From Variovorax paradoxus (GTDB lineage Bacteria > Pseudomonadota > Gammaproteobacteria > Burkholderiales > Burkholderiaceae_C), in contig NZ_JXQQ01000110.1 in NCBI RefSeq assembly GCF_000834655.1, positions 1 through 48,273 on the forward strand: a stretch of DNA of 48,273 nt, given 5' to 3'. The notes beneath the pieces were generated by a model. The model did not search any database. It worked only from the letters and a program-made list of their open reading frames with translations, and was not told the DNA's origin. Position numbers and translations under genes: made by a program. How positions within the stretch are numbered: position 1 is the stretch's first letter; every line of letters starts with the position of its first letter. Of the stretch, positions 1 to 8,390 are shown one piece after another.

Positions 1-327
1 CTCCAGCCACGCGCCGATGCGGTGCTCGACGATCGCCTGGCGCACCGCCGGCTCGTCGCCGCCGGCCACGATCAGCGTGTCGATGGCGGCGGGCAATTGC
101 TGCAGCGTCAGCGTGCCGCTGAATTGCAATCCGCCGTTGGTCGACACCGTGCCGCCGCCGGGCGACGCGATGTGCAGGCGGTAGGTGCCGGGGCGCACCT
201 GCTCGGCCTTGCTGAACACGCTGGCGGGGCCCGCGGCATCGAGCACCTCGACACCGTCGAACACCACCAGCACCACGTCGCTGGCAGAAACCGCGGTGTC
301 TTCGTCCTTGTGGGTGCGGGTCGGCAT
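1..327 (-). CDS. GlxA-type AraC-family regulator, N-terminal part (cut by window edge)
   Basis: Reads from an ATG at 327 to the window edge without a stop (109 codons). The visible part is the DJ-1/PfpI-like (class I glutamine amidotransferase fold) sensor domain: a first beta strand VVLVVFDGVEVLDAAGP near residues 16-32, then a strand ending LIVAGGDEP. That pattern is typical of GlxA-family regulators, which carry an AraC-type helix-turn-helix at the C-terminus. The DNA-binding half lies outside the window, so the class is inferred from the N-terminus. It is divergent from a second DJ-1/PfpI-fold gene starting at 371, with 43 bases between the two starts, so the pair probably shares a control region and the regulator may act on its neighbour. 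Confidence 0.8.
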   Translation of the reverse strand, partial: MPTRTHKDEDTAVSASDVVLVVFDGVEVLDAAGPASVFSKAEQVRPGTYRLHIASPGGGTVSTNGGLQFSGTLTLQQLPAAIDTLIVAGGDEPAVRQAIVEHRIGAWLE

Positions 328-370
328 TCTTAACCTCGAGGCATCGTCACGTTGACAGGAGAACAGAGCC

Positions 371-1519
371 ATGTGGAGAGCGCTGTGGAAGGCAATATGG
401 GCGCTGGTCGGCGCAAGTATTGCAGCCTTTGCCCTCGCAGCATGCGGCGCGGGCGCGCCGCTGCCGCCCGCACAGGCCGATGCGGCCGCAAGGGTGCGCG
501 AGCAACAGGCCTTCGTCGATGCCCTGAAGCCGCGCCGCGCGGGCAAACCGGTGGTTGCGGTTCTCGCGCTGAACGAAGGCACCGAGATGACCGACCTGCT
601 CCTGCCGCACGCCGTGCTGAAACGCGCCGACGTGGCCGACGTGCAGATCGTGGCACCCAGGAGCGGGCGGGTGAACCTGTACCCCGCGCTGCAGGTGGAG
701 GGTGCGCACGACTTCGCGAGCTTCGATCGCGCAAACCCACTGGGGGCGGACTATGTGATCGTGCCCGCGATGATCGTCGAAGACGATCCTGCGGTGGCCG
801 CATGGTTGAAGCAGCAGGCCGCGCGCGGGGCGCGGGTGATCGGCGTTTGCTCCGGCGCGCTGGTGGTCGGCCATGCGGGCCTGCTCGATGGCCGGCGTTT
901 CGCAGGCCACTGGTTCGACCGCAAGACGCTGAAGAAGCGCCACTCCGGCGCGACCTACGTGCCGCACCAGCGCTACGTGATGGACCGCGATGTGGCCACG
1001 ACCACCGGCATCACCGCCTCGGTGCCGACGATGCTGGCGCTGGTCGAGGCGATCGGCGGGCCGGCAAAGGCGAAGTCGATGGCGGCCGAACTGGGCGTGG
1101 CGTCCTGGAGCCCCGAGCACGACAGCGCGCCCTTCGGCCTCAACTTGAAACGAGGCGGCAGCTACCTGCTCAACAAGGCCGCTTTCTGGCGCGCCGAGCG
1201 GTGGCAGGTCGATGTGCAGGACGGCACCGACGACATCGCGCTCGCGCTGGCTGCCGATGCGTGGACGCGCACGGGGCATGTCAGCGTCGACGCGGCATCG
1301 GCGTCCGGGCCGGTCACGCTGCGCAGCGGGTTGGTGCTCGTGACGCAACCGGTGCGCGAAGCATCGAGGCGCCTGACGCTGACTTCGTCTCTCAAGCCTG
1401 TGCAGCAACTCGACCGCACGCTGTGCGAGATCGCCGCGCGGCATGGCGAAGCCCGGCGGGATTGGGTGATGCAGGAGATGGAGTATCCGGGGCCGGGTGT
1501 GGCGGCTTGCGTTGGCTGA
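371..1519 (+). CDS. DJ-1/PfpI-family lipoprotein
   Basis: 382 residues. The N-terminus has a hydrophobic segment ending in a lipobox (LAAC, Cys25), so it is probably an exported lipoprotein. Residues about 60-240 form a DJ-1/PfpI domain; the nucleophile-elbow motif GVCSGALVVGHAGLL is typical of the PfpI domain of GlxA-like proteins, with Cys in the expected place. The C-terminal 100 residues do not resemble an AraC DNA-binding domain, so this is not a regulator. An AGGAGA ribosome binding site precedes the ATG. It sits head to head with a GlxA-type regulator. The substrate is unknown; a role as an exported sensor or amidase-like protein linked to the regulator is speculation. Confidence 0.75.
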   Translation: MWRALWKAIWALVGASIAAFALAACGAGAPLPPAQADAAARVREQQAFVDALKPRRAGKPVVAVLALNEGTEMTDLLLPHAVLKRADVADVQIVAPRSGRVNLYPALQVEGAHDFASFDRANPLGADYVIVPAMIVEDDPAVAAWLKQQAARGARVIGVCSGALVVGHAGLLDGRRFAGHWFDRKTLKKRHSGATYVPHQRYVMDRDVATTTGITASVPTMLALVEAIGGPAKAKSMAAELGVASWSPEHDSAPFGLNLKRGGSYLLNKAAFWRAERWQVDVQDGTDDIALALAADAWTRTGHVSVDAASASGPVTLRSGLVLVTQPVREASRRLTLTSSLKPVQQLDRTLCEIAARHGEARRDWVMQEMEYPGPGVAACVG

Positions 1520-1574
1520 TGGTGCCGCTCGGTATCGATCTGCAACATCGTCCAGCTACGATCGCGTCTATCTA

Positions 1575-1596
1575 CTCAAGCTGGAAACAGCTTGAG
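1575..1596. other. Perfect 9-bp hairpin with GAAA tetraloop
   Basis: CTCAAGCTG (1575-1583), GAAA (1584-1587) and CAGCTTGAG (1588-1596) form a perfect stem with a GNRA-type tetraloop. It lies in the 158-base gap after the DJ-1/PfpI lipoprotein gene. No T-run follows on the plus strand, so it is not a classic intrinsic terminator. It could stabilise the 3' end of the upstream mRNA or structure the 5' leader of the next gene. Confidence 0.6.
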
Positions 1597-1677
1597 CTCA
1601 CGGTAGTTCGTTAGATGGCTCCCAGTCTTCGCCGTGTGGCAGGATTCGGCCGCCGTACAGCCATCGAAATTCGATTG

Positions 1678-2238
1678 ATGCCCCGAGAGGACTTCCGCTT
1701 GCACGCGTTTGCCCAACACCAAGAACACCGCGATCTCGTCTCGATCTACCGCGAAGGCATCGACGACCACAGCATCCAGGGCTTCGTCTTGGCATCTTCT
1801 CGGAAGCTTGTCGTACTCCAGTACGTTTATGACTTCCACCTGGATGGACTCATGGTGCTCAGGGTCGATGACATCAGCGAAGTGGAGGTGTCTGCAACCA
1901 GCGTGTTCCAGAAGGAACTGCTTGTTCAGGAGGGATTGGAAGACAAGGTGCCGTTCGAATCACGATTCGAATTGCAGAACTGGCGCACGTTGATATCGCA
2001 GTTGGTGAAAGAGCACCCACTGATGATCCTTGAGCGCGAAGCAGGTGAAGAGAAAGATTTTGCGATCGGCAGGGTTGAGGCGATCACGACGACTGGCGTC
2101 CGGTTCAAGCATTTCTCCGGCGCGGCTACCTGGGCAGACAGTACAGTCGAGCTGAAATACGAAAACATCACCTGCTGCCAGGTTGGGAGCAACTATGTGA
2201 ATTTCTATCAGCGGCACTTCGAGCGAAACTCGCTCTAG
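1678..2238 (+). CDS. Conserved-looking hypothetical protein
   Basis: I do not recognise this protein. The chosen ATG at 1678 gives 186 residues; an in-frame ATG at 1615 would add 21 Arg-rich residues. Neither has a convincing ribosome binding site, so the start is uncertain. The protein is soluble-looking, acidic and without signal peptide or membrane segment. It alternates beta strands and short helices (for example FVLASSRKLVVLQYVYDF and FAIGRVEAITTTGVRFKHF), suggesting a mostly beta fold with two similar halves. G+C content is visibly lower than in the neighbouring genes, which may mean separate acquisition. Confidence 0.6.
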   Translation: MPREDFRLHAFAQHQEHRDLVSIYREGIDDHSIQGFVLASSRKLVVLQYVYDFHLDGLMVLRVDDISEVEVSATSVFQKELLVQEGLEDKVPFESRFELQNWRTLISQLVKEHPLMILEREAGEEKDFAIGRVEAITTTGVRFKHFSGAATWADSTVELKYENITCCQVGSNYVNFYQRHFERNSL

Positions 2239-2310
2239 ACCGTTGTTGCTCCATAGCGGCCGCGCCAGGCACGTGATCCGCTGTGTGCACAGCTCTTGCC
2301 TTCAACCCGC

Positions 2311-2874
2311 ATGACCACTTTCGATTTCGAAACGCTGCGCGTCCAGATTCGCGACGCCGCCCGCACCGCCTTCGGCACGCTGCGCGCAGCGCACCCGAAC
2401 GAGCGGTTCTATGCGATGGCCCTCTACACCGACGACGGTGCGATGACGGTGTGCCCGAGCGCCAACAGCGAAGAGGCGCTGCAGCGCATGCTGGTGGACA
2501 ACGACTGCACCGATCCCCGGGACATCGCCTACACCCGTTGGGGAACGGCGGAGTGGGCGTACGAAGACCAGCATGCAGAAGGGTTCAACGCAGTGTGCGA
2601 TCGCCTGCGTGCCCACGTGCTGGCTTCGGGCGACGACGAGCGCGCCTTCGCCGCCTTCGGCTCGCAGTTGCACGACGCGATGGTCCAGGCGTTGGCCGAG
2701 CTGGACCAAGAGGGCTTCTTCGGCTCCGGCGCCGACAGGCAGTCGCTGACGCTCTTTTGCAGCATCTCGGATTCCGACGATGCGCAGGCGTTCGAGGACG
2801 ACTCGGCGCAGCGGCTGAATCCGCCGGCGGTGTTCGCCAGGTTCAAGTCCCGCTGGGACGCATCCGCCGCCTGA
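2311..2874 (+). CDS. DUF4303-like protein
   Basis: 187 residues from the ATG at 2311 (an upstream TTG at 2296 is possible). The region FYAMALYTDDGAMTVCPSAN followed by SEEALQRM resembles the DUF4303 family, small soluble proteins often found near SMI1/KNR4-type immunity genes. No signal peptide or membrane segment is present. The stop codon (2872-2874) directly abuts the stop of the convergent aldehyde dehydrogenase gene, with no intergenic base. The function is unknown. A role as an immunity-type protein is possible from family context, but no toxin gene is visible nearby. Confidence 0.6.
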   Translation: MTTFDFETLRVQIRDAARTAFGTLRAAHPNERFYAMALYTDDGAMTVCPSANSEEALQRMLVDNDCTDPRDIAYTRWGTAEWAYEDQHAEGFNAVCDRLRAHVLASGDDERAFAAFGSQLHDAMVQALAELDQEGFFGSGADRQSLTLFCSISDSDDAQAFEDDSAQRLNPPAVFARFKSRWDASAA

Positions 2875-4293
2875 TCACGCCGACACGATGGTCTTCGGCT
2901 CCAGGAAAGCTTCCAGCCCGAACACGCCGTACTCCCTGCCCAGCCCCGATTGCTTGACGCCGCCGAATGGCGCCGTGAGCGCGGGCCTGATCGCGTTGAC
3001 CATCACGCCGCCGGCCTCCAGCCGTTCCGCAACGCGGTGCGCGCGCTTCGGGTCCGATGAAAAAACGTACGCCTGCAATCCATAGGGCGAGTCGTTGGCG
3101 ATGCGCACCGCTTCTTCTTCGTCGTCATAGGCCAGCAGGCACAGCACCGGGCCGAAGATTTCCTCGCGGGCGATCTGCATGTCGTTGCGCACGTCGGCGA
3201 ACACGGTCGGCTTCACGAAGTAGCCGCGCGACAGATGCTCGGGCCGGCCTTCGCCACCGGCGACGAGCGTGGCGCCCTCCTCCAGCCCCGCGCGAATGAA
3301 GCGCTGGATGCGGTCGTACTGCGCCTGGTTCACCAGCGGCCCGATGACCGTCTGCGCATCGCGCGGATCGCCCACGCGCAAGCCCGCCACGGCAGTCTTG
3401 ACGTACCCGATCGCCTCGGCAAGCCGCGCGCGCGGCACGAGGATGCGCGTGCCTGCGATGCAGGCCTGGCCGTTGTTGAGAAAGCCCGCGCTCAATGCGA
3501 GCGGCATGACCTTTGCGAGGTCCGCGTCTTCGAGGATGACGGTGGCCGACTTTCCCGTCAGCGCCAGGCTCACTCGCTTCATCGTCTCGGCGCCCGCGCG
3601 CAGGATCGCCTTGCCCGTGGGCGTCGAGCCCGTGAAGGAAATCTTGGCGATGCCGGGGTGCGTGCTGATCTCGCTGCCGACATCGGCGCCGCGGCCGTTC
3701 ACGATGTTCACCACGCCCGGCGGCAGGCCCGCATCGTGGATGGCCTCTGCAATCACCTGCGCCTGGATCGGGCTGCGTTCGCTCGGCTTGATCACGCAGG
3801 CGCAGCCCGCCGCGAGAGCGCTCGCAAGCTTGTTGCAGATGGAGCCCGCGGTGCTGTTCCATGGCGTCATCAGCGCTGCAACACCCACCGGCTCCATGAC
3901 CACCGTGGCCTCGCCGACCTGGCGCGTGAACGCATAGTCCTCGAGCGTTTTCACCGCGTTGGCGAAGCACTGCGAGGCGTAGTCGGCGACCCATTGCGCG
4001 CGGGACAGCGGGCCGCCGTATTCCTCGATGGTCGCTTCGCGGATCTCGTCGGTGCGTGCGAGCACGGCGGCCTGCAGGCGCAGCAGCATGTCGATGCGCT
4101 CCTGCTTCGTGCTGCGGCCGAACGCAGGCTGCGCGCGCCGTGCGGCGGCGACGGCGAGCCGCACGTCGTCGCGGTTGCCGAGCGTGGCGGTGCCGATGCG
4201 CTCCTCGGTGGCGGGATTGACGATGTCGACGACTTCATTGCCCTGCACGGGCACGAAGGCGCCGTCGATGTAGGCGAGAGAAAAATGACGCAT
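2875..4293 (-). CDS. NAD(P)-dependent aldehyde dehydrogenase family protein with altered general base
   Basis: 472 residues; the ATG at 4293 is chosen because GGAG lies 8-9 bases upstream and the protein then starts like the family. The Rossmann motif FTGSTPTGKA, the nucleophile motif NNGQACIAG (Cys278) and EEIFGPV are intact. The usual ELGGK motif reads ALTGK: Ala244 (codon GCG, 3562-3564) stands where the general-base Glu is expected, exactly 34 residues before Cys278, the spacing of Glu268 and Cys302 in ALDH2. The enzyme would be expected to oxidise aldehydes to acids with NAD(P)+, but loss of this Glu may impair deacylation. It is divergent from a LysR gene, probably its regulator. Confidence 0.88.
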   Translation of the reverse strand: MRHFSLAYIDGAFVPVQGNEVVDIVNPATEERIGTATLGNRDDVRLAVAAARRAQPAFGRSTKQERIDMLLRLQAAVLARTDEIREATIEEYGGPLSRAQWVADYASQCFANAVKTLEDYAFTRQVGEATVVMEPVGVAALMTPWNSTAGSICNKLASALAAGCACVIKPSERSPIQAQVIAEAIHDAGLPPGVVNIVNGRGADVGSEISTHPGIAKISFTGSTPTGKAILRAGAETMKRVSLALTGKSATVILEDADLAKVMPLALSAGFLNNGQACIAGTRILVPRARLAEAIGYVKTAVAGLRVGDPRDAQTVIGPLVNQAQYDRIQRFIRAGLEEGATLVAGGEGRPEHLSRGYFVKPTVFADVRNDMQIAREEIFGPVLCLLAYDDEEEAVRIANDSPYGLQAYVFSSDPKRAHRVAERLEAGGVMVNAIRPALTAPFGGVKQSGLGREYGVFGLEAFLEPKTIVSA

Positions 4294-4355
4294 GGGACTG
4301 CTCCGTTCTTTCACCCGGAAAACCCGGGTCATGAGCAATCTATGGCCGCTCGATC

Positions 4356-4368
4356 ATCTTGATAAGAT
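4356..4368. promoter_or_regulatory. Dyad ATCTT-GAT-AAGAT between aldehyde dehydrogenase and lysR
   Basis: A perfect 5-bp inverted repeat with a 3-base centre lies in the 112-base gap between the divergent starts at 4293 and 4406. Position and symmetry fit a LysR-type operator controlling both genes. This is inference; no experimental site is implied. Confidence 0.4.
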
Positions 4369-4405
4369 GGAAAATCAGGCACGAGTCATCCCGGAATCCA
4401 GAACA

Positions 4406-5317
4406 ATGCACAGAACCGGACTGGTCGAATTCGAGGCGGTGCTGGCCGTCGCGCGGCGCCACAGCTTCAGGGCCGCGGCCGTGGAACTGGGCATGTCCAC
4501 CTCGGCGCTCAGCAGCGCGGTGGCGGGGCTGGAAGCACGTTCGGGCGTGCGGCTCTTTCACCGCACCACGCGGAGCGTCTCGCTGACCGAGGCCGGCCAC
4601 GAGTTCCTCGCACGGGTCGAGCCGGCGATCGCTCAGATCCAGGGCGCCATGAGCGCCATCAACGACTACCGCGCCACCCCCACCGGAACGCTGCGCATCA
4701 ACAGCTCGCTGGGCGCGGCACGCATGGTCTTCGAACCCATCGTGAGCGAGTTCCTGCGTCGCCATCCGGCGATGACGGTGGACATCGTCACCGAAGGCCG
4801 CATGGTCGATATCGTCGGAGAAGGCTTCGACGTGGGCATTCGTCCGGACGAACTCGTGCCGCGCGACATGGTGCGCGTGCCGATCGGCGCGAAGCTGCGC
4901 ATGGCGGTGGTCGGCTCGCCCGGCTACTTCGCGAAACACCCGCCGCCGGGCTCGCTCGCCGACCTTTCCGCGCACCGATGCATTCGCGCCCGCCTCCCCA
5001 GCGGCGTGCCCTCGCCGTGGGAGTTCACGACCAAGGGCAAGCTGCAGGCGGTCGAGGTCCCCGGCAACCTGATCCTCGATGCACCGGCCCTGATGCTGGA
5101 CGCGGCGCGGCAAGGCATGGGCCTGGCGCAGGTTGCAGAGTGGTACATCGGGGAAGACGTGGCGAGCGGACGCCTCGTGCGCGTGCTCAACGACCGGATG
5201 CCAGCCGTCGCGGGGCTGGCGCTCTACTACTCGGGGCGGCGCCACATCTCCGCGGGGTTGCGCGCATTCATCGACCTCATCCACGAAGTGAACGAAACGC
5301 GGGCGATGGAGCGATAG
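4406..5317 (+). CDS. LysR-family transcriptional regulator
   Basis: 303 residues from the ATG at 4406, which gives the canonical family start; an ATG at 4367 would add 13 residues. Residues about 3-62 form the winged helix-turn-helix (SFRAAAVELGMSTSALSSAV, then RLFHRTTRSVSLTEAG), followed by the periplasmic-binding-protein-like effector domain. The LFHRTTR.V.LT pattern is typical of the large CrgA/DmlR-like subgroup. It is divergent from the aldehyde dehydrogenase gene and probably controls it. The stop lies four bases from the convergent stop of the Bug receptor gene. The effector is unknown. Confidence 0.92.
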   Translation: MHRTGLVEFEAVLAVARRHSFRAAAVELGMSTSALSSAVAGLEARSGVRLFHRTTRSVSLTEAGHEFLARVEPAIAQIQGAMSAINDYRATPTGTLRINSSLGAARMVFEPIVSEFLRRHPAMTVDIVTEGRMVDIVGEGFDVGIRPDELVPRDMVRVPIGAKLRMAVVGSPGYFAKHPPPGSLADLSAHRCIRARLPSGVPSPWEFTTKGKLQAVEVPGNLILDAPALMLDAARQGMGLAQVAEWYIGEDVASGRLVRVLNDRMPAVAGLALYYSGRRHISAGLRAFIDLIHEVNETRAMER

Positions 5318-5321
5318 CGGC

Positions 5322-6284
5322 TCAGTCGACCCGGATGTTGCGTGCCTTCACCAGCGCGCTCACCCGGCCCGTCTCGTCCTGCACGAATTTCGCGAAAGCC
5401 TCGGGCGTGCTGCCCGCAGGCTCCAGGCCGAACTGCAGCAGCTTCTGCTTCACCGTGGGGTCGTTGACCGCCGCCTGCACCGCCTTGCCCAGCCGCTGCA
5501 CGACGTCGGCCGGCGTGCCCTTGGGCAGGAACACGCCGTTCCACTCGACCACGTTGTAGCCCGGCAAGCCCGACTCGGCGAGCGTGGGCGTGTCGGGCAA
5601 TCCATTCACGCGCTTGCTGGAGCTCACCGCCAGCGCGCGCAGCTTGCCCGACTTGACGTAGCCCAGCGTCGAGGCGACGTTGCCGAAGTAGGAGGACACC
5701 TGCTCGCCCATCACGTCGGTGAGCGCGGGTGCGCCGCCCTTGTAGGGCACGTGCATCAGGTTGACCTTGGCCTGATCGTTCAGCGCCTCGCCCGCCAGGT
5801 GCGAGCCGGTGCCGCCGCCGGCCGAGGCAAAGCTCAGCTTGCCGGGGTTCTTGCGCGCGAAGTCGAGGAATTCGGCCACTGTCTTGTACGGCGCGGTGGC
5901 GGGCACCACAAGGATCTGCGGCGCGGTGGCCACCAGCGAGACGGGAATGAAATCCTTCGCAGCGTCGAAGGGCAACTTGCGCAGCGACGGGTTCACCGAG
6001 AACGCCGAGGCGTCGTAGAGCACGGTGTAGCCGTCGGCAGGCGCCTTGGCCACGTTGTCCTCGCCGATCACGCCGCCCGCGCCGGGCTTGTTGTCGATGA
6101 CGATCTGCTGGCCGAGCGCGGCGCTCATTTGCTGGGCGACCACGCGCGCGGTGTTGTCGGCGCCACCGCCCGCGGCGTACGGCACGACCATGCGGATCGG
6201 CTTGTCGGGCCAGGCAGCCCAGCCAAGCAATGGGGCGCACGCGGCCAGCGCGGCGATCGATTTCAGGAGGTGTTTCTTCGTCAT
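5322..6284 (-). CDS. Bug-family (TctC-like) tripartite tricarboxylate transporter substrate-binding protein
   Basis: 320 residues. A cleavable signal peptide (hydrophobic LLKSIAALAACAPLLGWAA) is followed by the family start WPDKPIRMVVPYAAGGGADNTAR and the motifs VIDNKPGAGG, HVPYKGGAPALTD and GLPGYNVVEWNG. These define Bug periplasmic receptors, which bind carboxylates. Its ATG overlaps the stop of the upstream amidohydrolase gene (ATGA, 4-base overlap), so the two are translationally coupled. No TctA/TctB membrane genes are present, as is usual for orphan Bug genes in Burkholderiales. The ligand is probably the substrate of the surrounding operon. Confidence 0.93.
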   Translation of the reverse strand: MTKKHLLKSIAALAACAPLLGWAAWPDKPIRMVVPYAAGGGADNTARVVAQQMSAALGQQIVIDNKPGAGGVIGEDNVAKAPADGYTVLYDASAFSVNPSLRKLPFDAAKDFIPVSLVATAPQILVVPATAPYKTVAEFLDFARKNPGKLSFASAGGGTGSHLAGEALNDQAKVNLMHVPYKGGAPALTDVMGEQVSSYFGNVASTLGYVKSGKLRALAVSSSKRVNGLPDTPTLAESGLPGYNVVEWNGVFLPKGTPADVVQRLGKAVQAAVNDPTVKQKLLQFGLEPAGSTPEAFAKFVQDETGRVSALVKARNIRVD

Positions 6285-7177
6285 TCGGATGTCTCGGTCT
6301 TCGTCGTTTCTGAAAAGTCGTAGAGCAGCGCCGGGTTCTCGACGAGCACGCGGTGACGCGTGGCCTCGTCGGGCACCCACTGGCCCAGCAGGTCGAACAG
6401 CGCCGCGTCGTCGGGCTTGGCAATGGGCTCGGTCGGGTGCGGCCAGTCGCTGCCCCACACCACGCGCTCGGGGGCCTGGCGGACCCACGCCCGCGCGATG
6501 CCGGTCGTGTCGGCGTAGCCGCCAGCGGCACCCGCCATCGAATCGAGGTAGGGGCCGGACAGCTTGATCCATGTGCGCCCGTTGTCGCGCAGCCGGCTCA
6601 CCACATCGAACGCGGGATGAGAGAGCGCATCGGGCAGCGGCAGCCGAGCGAGGTGGTCGAAGACGATAGTGCAAGGCAGGCGCGCGAGCAGGTCCGCGTG
6701 CGCTGCGATCTGGTCCGCGCTCCAATGCAATTGCACGTGCCAGCCGAGTGCATGAACGCGCTGCGCGAGCGGCTCGACCATCGAGAAATCGGTGGCGGCA
6801 TTGGCCGGCGTGTAGAGCGTGAAGCGGATGCCGCGAACGCCGCCCGCATGCAGGTGCTCGAGTTCGGCATCGCTCACGCCGGGGCGGACCACCGCCACAC
6901 CGCGCGTTCGGTCGGGGCCGAGTGCGCGAATGGCGTCGAGCGTCACGCTGTTGTCGGTGCCGTGCACGCGCGGCTGCACGACGACCGTGCGCTGCGTGCC
7001 GATGCGTTGCTGCAACCGGCGGTAGTCGCCGGCCGTGGCCTTGTCGACCATCGCATCGGGCGAGCCATGCAGCGCGAAGCGGCGGTCGTACACGTGCATG
7101 TGCGCATCGCATGCGCCCGCCGGTGCCACGCCGGCGGGTGGGCGCGTGCCGCTGCTGTTGGGGTAGCTGATGTCCAT
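6281..7177 (-). CDS. Amidohydrolase (Amidohydro_2, 2-pyrone-4,6-dicarboxylate lactonase-like)
   Basis: 298 residues. Metal-binding and active-site motifs of the LigI-like amidohydrolases are visible: DAHMHVYD near residues 24-31 (the HxH of strand 1), LHWSADQI, FDHLARLPLP and, near the C-terminus, VVWGSDWPHPTEP with the catalytic Asp. LigI-type enzymes hydrolyse dicarboxylate lactones in protocatechuate/gallate meta-cleavage; other members act on sugar lactones, so the exact substrate is open. The gene lies 7 bases downstream of caiB-like 7185-8369 and overlaps the following Bug gene by 4 bases, so it is operonic. Confidence 0.88.
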   Translation of the reverse strand: MDISYPNSSGTRPPAGVAPAGACDAHMHVYDRRFALHGSPDAMVDKATAGDYRRLQQRIGTQRTVVVQPRVHGTDNSVTLDAIRALGPDRTRGVAVVRPGVSDAELEHLHAGGVRGIRFTLYTPANAATDFSMVEPLAQRVHALGWHVQLHWSADQIAAHADLLARLPCTIVFDHLARLPLPDALSHPAFDVVSRLRDNGRTWIKLSGPYLDSMAGAAGGYADTTGIARAWVRQAPERVVWGSDWPHPTEPIAKPDDAALFDLLGQWVPDEATRHRVLVENPALLYDFSETTKTETSE

Positions 7178-7184
7178 GCGCGTA

Positions 7185-8369
7185 TCAGTCTGCCGCGTTC
7201 GCGACCTTCCGCACCTTGTCCGTGTGCTGGCCGAGTGTCGGCGCGGCGAACGGCTCGGGGCCCGGCGTGCGGCCGAACTTCACGGCCCGCGTGAAGCCCC
7301 GGTACGAGCCGAGCGTGGGGTGCGCGAAGTTCGCGACCATGTCTTCGGCCAGCACCTGTTCGTTGTCGAACATGTCCTCGACCGTGCGGGCTGCCGCGCA
7401 GGGCACTTCTTCGCCGAACAGCTCTTCCCATTCGAGTGCGGTGCGCGCAGCCAGCGCCTCGCGCAGCCGCGGAACGATCTCGGCGAAGTGCTGCGCGCGC
7501 TTGCGCACCGAGTCGTAGCGCTCGTCGGTCGCCAGCTCGGGCAGGCCCACCTTGGCGCACAGCGCCTGCCAGAAGTGCGGCGTGTTGGCCGAGATGTACA
7601 GGTGCCCTTCGCGTGTCGGATGCAGGCCGGTGATGCCGCCCGAGCGCATGTCGCGCCCCACGTCCTTCGGCTCGCCTTCGGCCCACACCATGCGGGCCGA
7701 CTGCATCGTGAGCGCGGAGCGCAGCAGCGACACGCCGACGAACTGCCCCTCGCCGCTTTTCTCGCGCTCATACAGCGCCGAGGCCACGCCCGCGGCCACC
7801 AGCGCTGCCGCGTAGTAATCGACCACCGAGCCGTAGATGATCTCGGGCGGCTCGCCGCGCTTGCCCTGCAGCGCGCACATGCCGGTCATGCTCTGCAGCA
7901 CCTGGTCGTAGCCCGCCTTCTCGCGCAGCGGGCCGGTCTCGCCATAGCCCGTGAGGCTGCAATAGATGAGACGCGGGTTCACCGCCTTCAGCTGGTCGTA
8001 CGCAATGCCCAGCCGCGGCGGCACGCTGGGCCGGAAGTTGTGCACCAGCACGTCGGCGGTGCGCACCAGCGCCATCAGCGCGGCCAGGTCGTCCGCATTC
8101 TTGAGGTCGAGCACCACGCCCAGCTTGCTGCGGTTCACGCCGATGAAGGCGCGGCTCTCGGCCTCGAGCGTCGAGGGGTACTTGCGCAGGTTGTCGCCCG
8201 TGGGCGGTTCGATCTTGATGACCTCGGCGCCCTGGTCGGCCAGCAGCGAGCAGCCGTAAGGCCCCGCGATGTAGGCGCTCAGGTCGAGCACGCGCAGGCC
8301 GCTCAACGGCCCCGCGGGACCGGTGCGCGCGGGCAGGCGTGTGTCGTCTTGCGGGACGTCGAAGCTCAT
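7185..8369 (-). CDS. CaiB/BaiF (class III) CoA-transferase
   Basis: 394 residues. The start at 8369 is chosen over an in-frame ATG at 8387 because AAAGGA lies 6 bases upstream. The family hallmarks are present: LSGLRVLDLSAYIAGPYGCS, LLADQGAEVIKIEPP, NRSKLGVVLDLK and the active-site region GYGETGPLREKAGYD, whose Asp forms the covalent acyl intermediate in this class. It moves CoA between a donor and an organic acid. Placed between a lactonase-like hydrolase and a CitE-type lyase gene, it probably activates the acid that the lyase then cleaves. Confidence 0.92.
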   Translation of the reverse strand: MSFDVPQDDTRLPARTGPAGPLSGLRVLDLSAYIAGPYGCSLLADQGAEVIKIEPPTGDNLRKYPSTLEAESRAFIGVNRSKLGVVLDLKNADDLAALMALVRTADVLVHNFRPSVPPRLGIAYDQLKAVNPRLIYCSLTGYGETGPLREKAGYDQVLQSMTGMCALQGKRGEPPEIIYGSVVDYYAAALVAAGVASALYEREKSGEGQFVGVSLLRSALTMQSARMVWAEGEPKDVGRDMRSGGITGLHPTREGHLYISANTPHFWQALCAKVGLPELATDERYDSVRKRAQHFAEIVPRLREALAARTALEWEELFGEEVPCAAARTVEDMFDNEQVLAEDMVANFAHPTLGSYRGFTRAVKFGRTPGPEPFAAPTLGQHTDKVRKVANAAD

Positions 8370-8390
8370 GGATCCTTCTTTCTTCAATGC

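Noticed and set aside
352..357. TTGACA upstream of the DJ-1/PfpI lipoprotein gene
   Set aside because: Only 13 bases before the ATG and overlapping the ribosome binding site, so it cannot serve as a -35 element for that gene with a leader.
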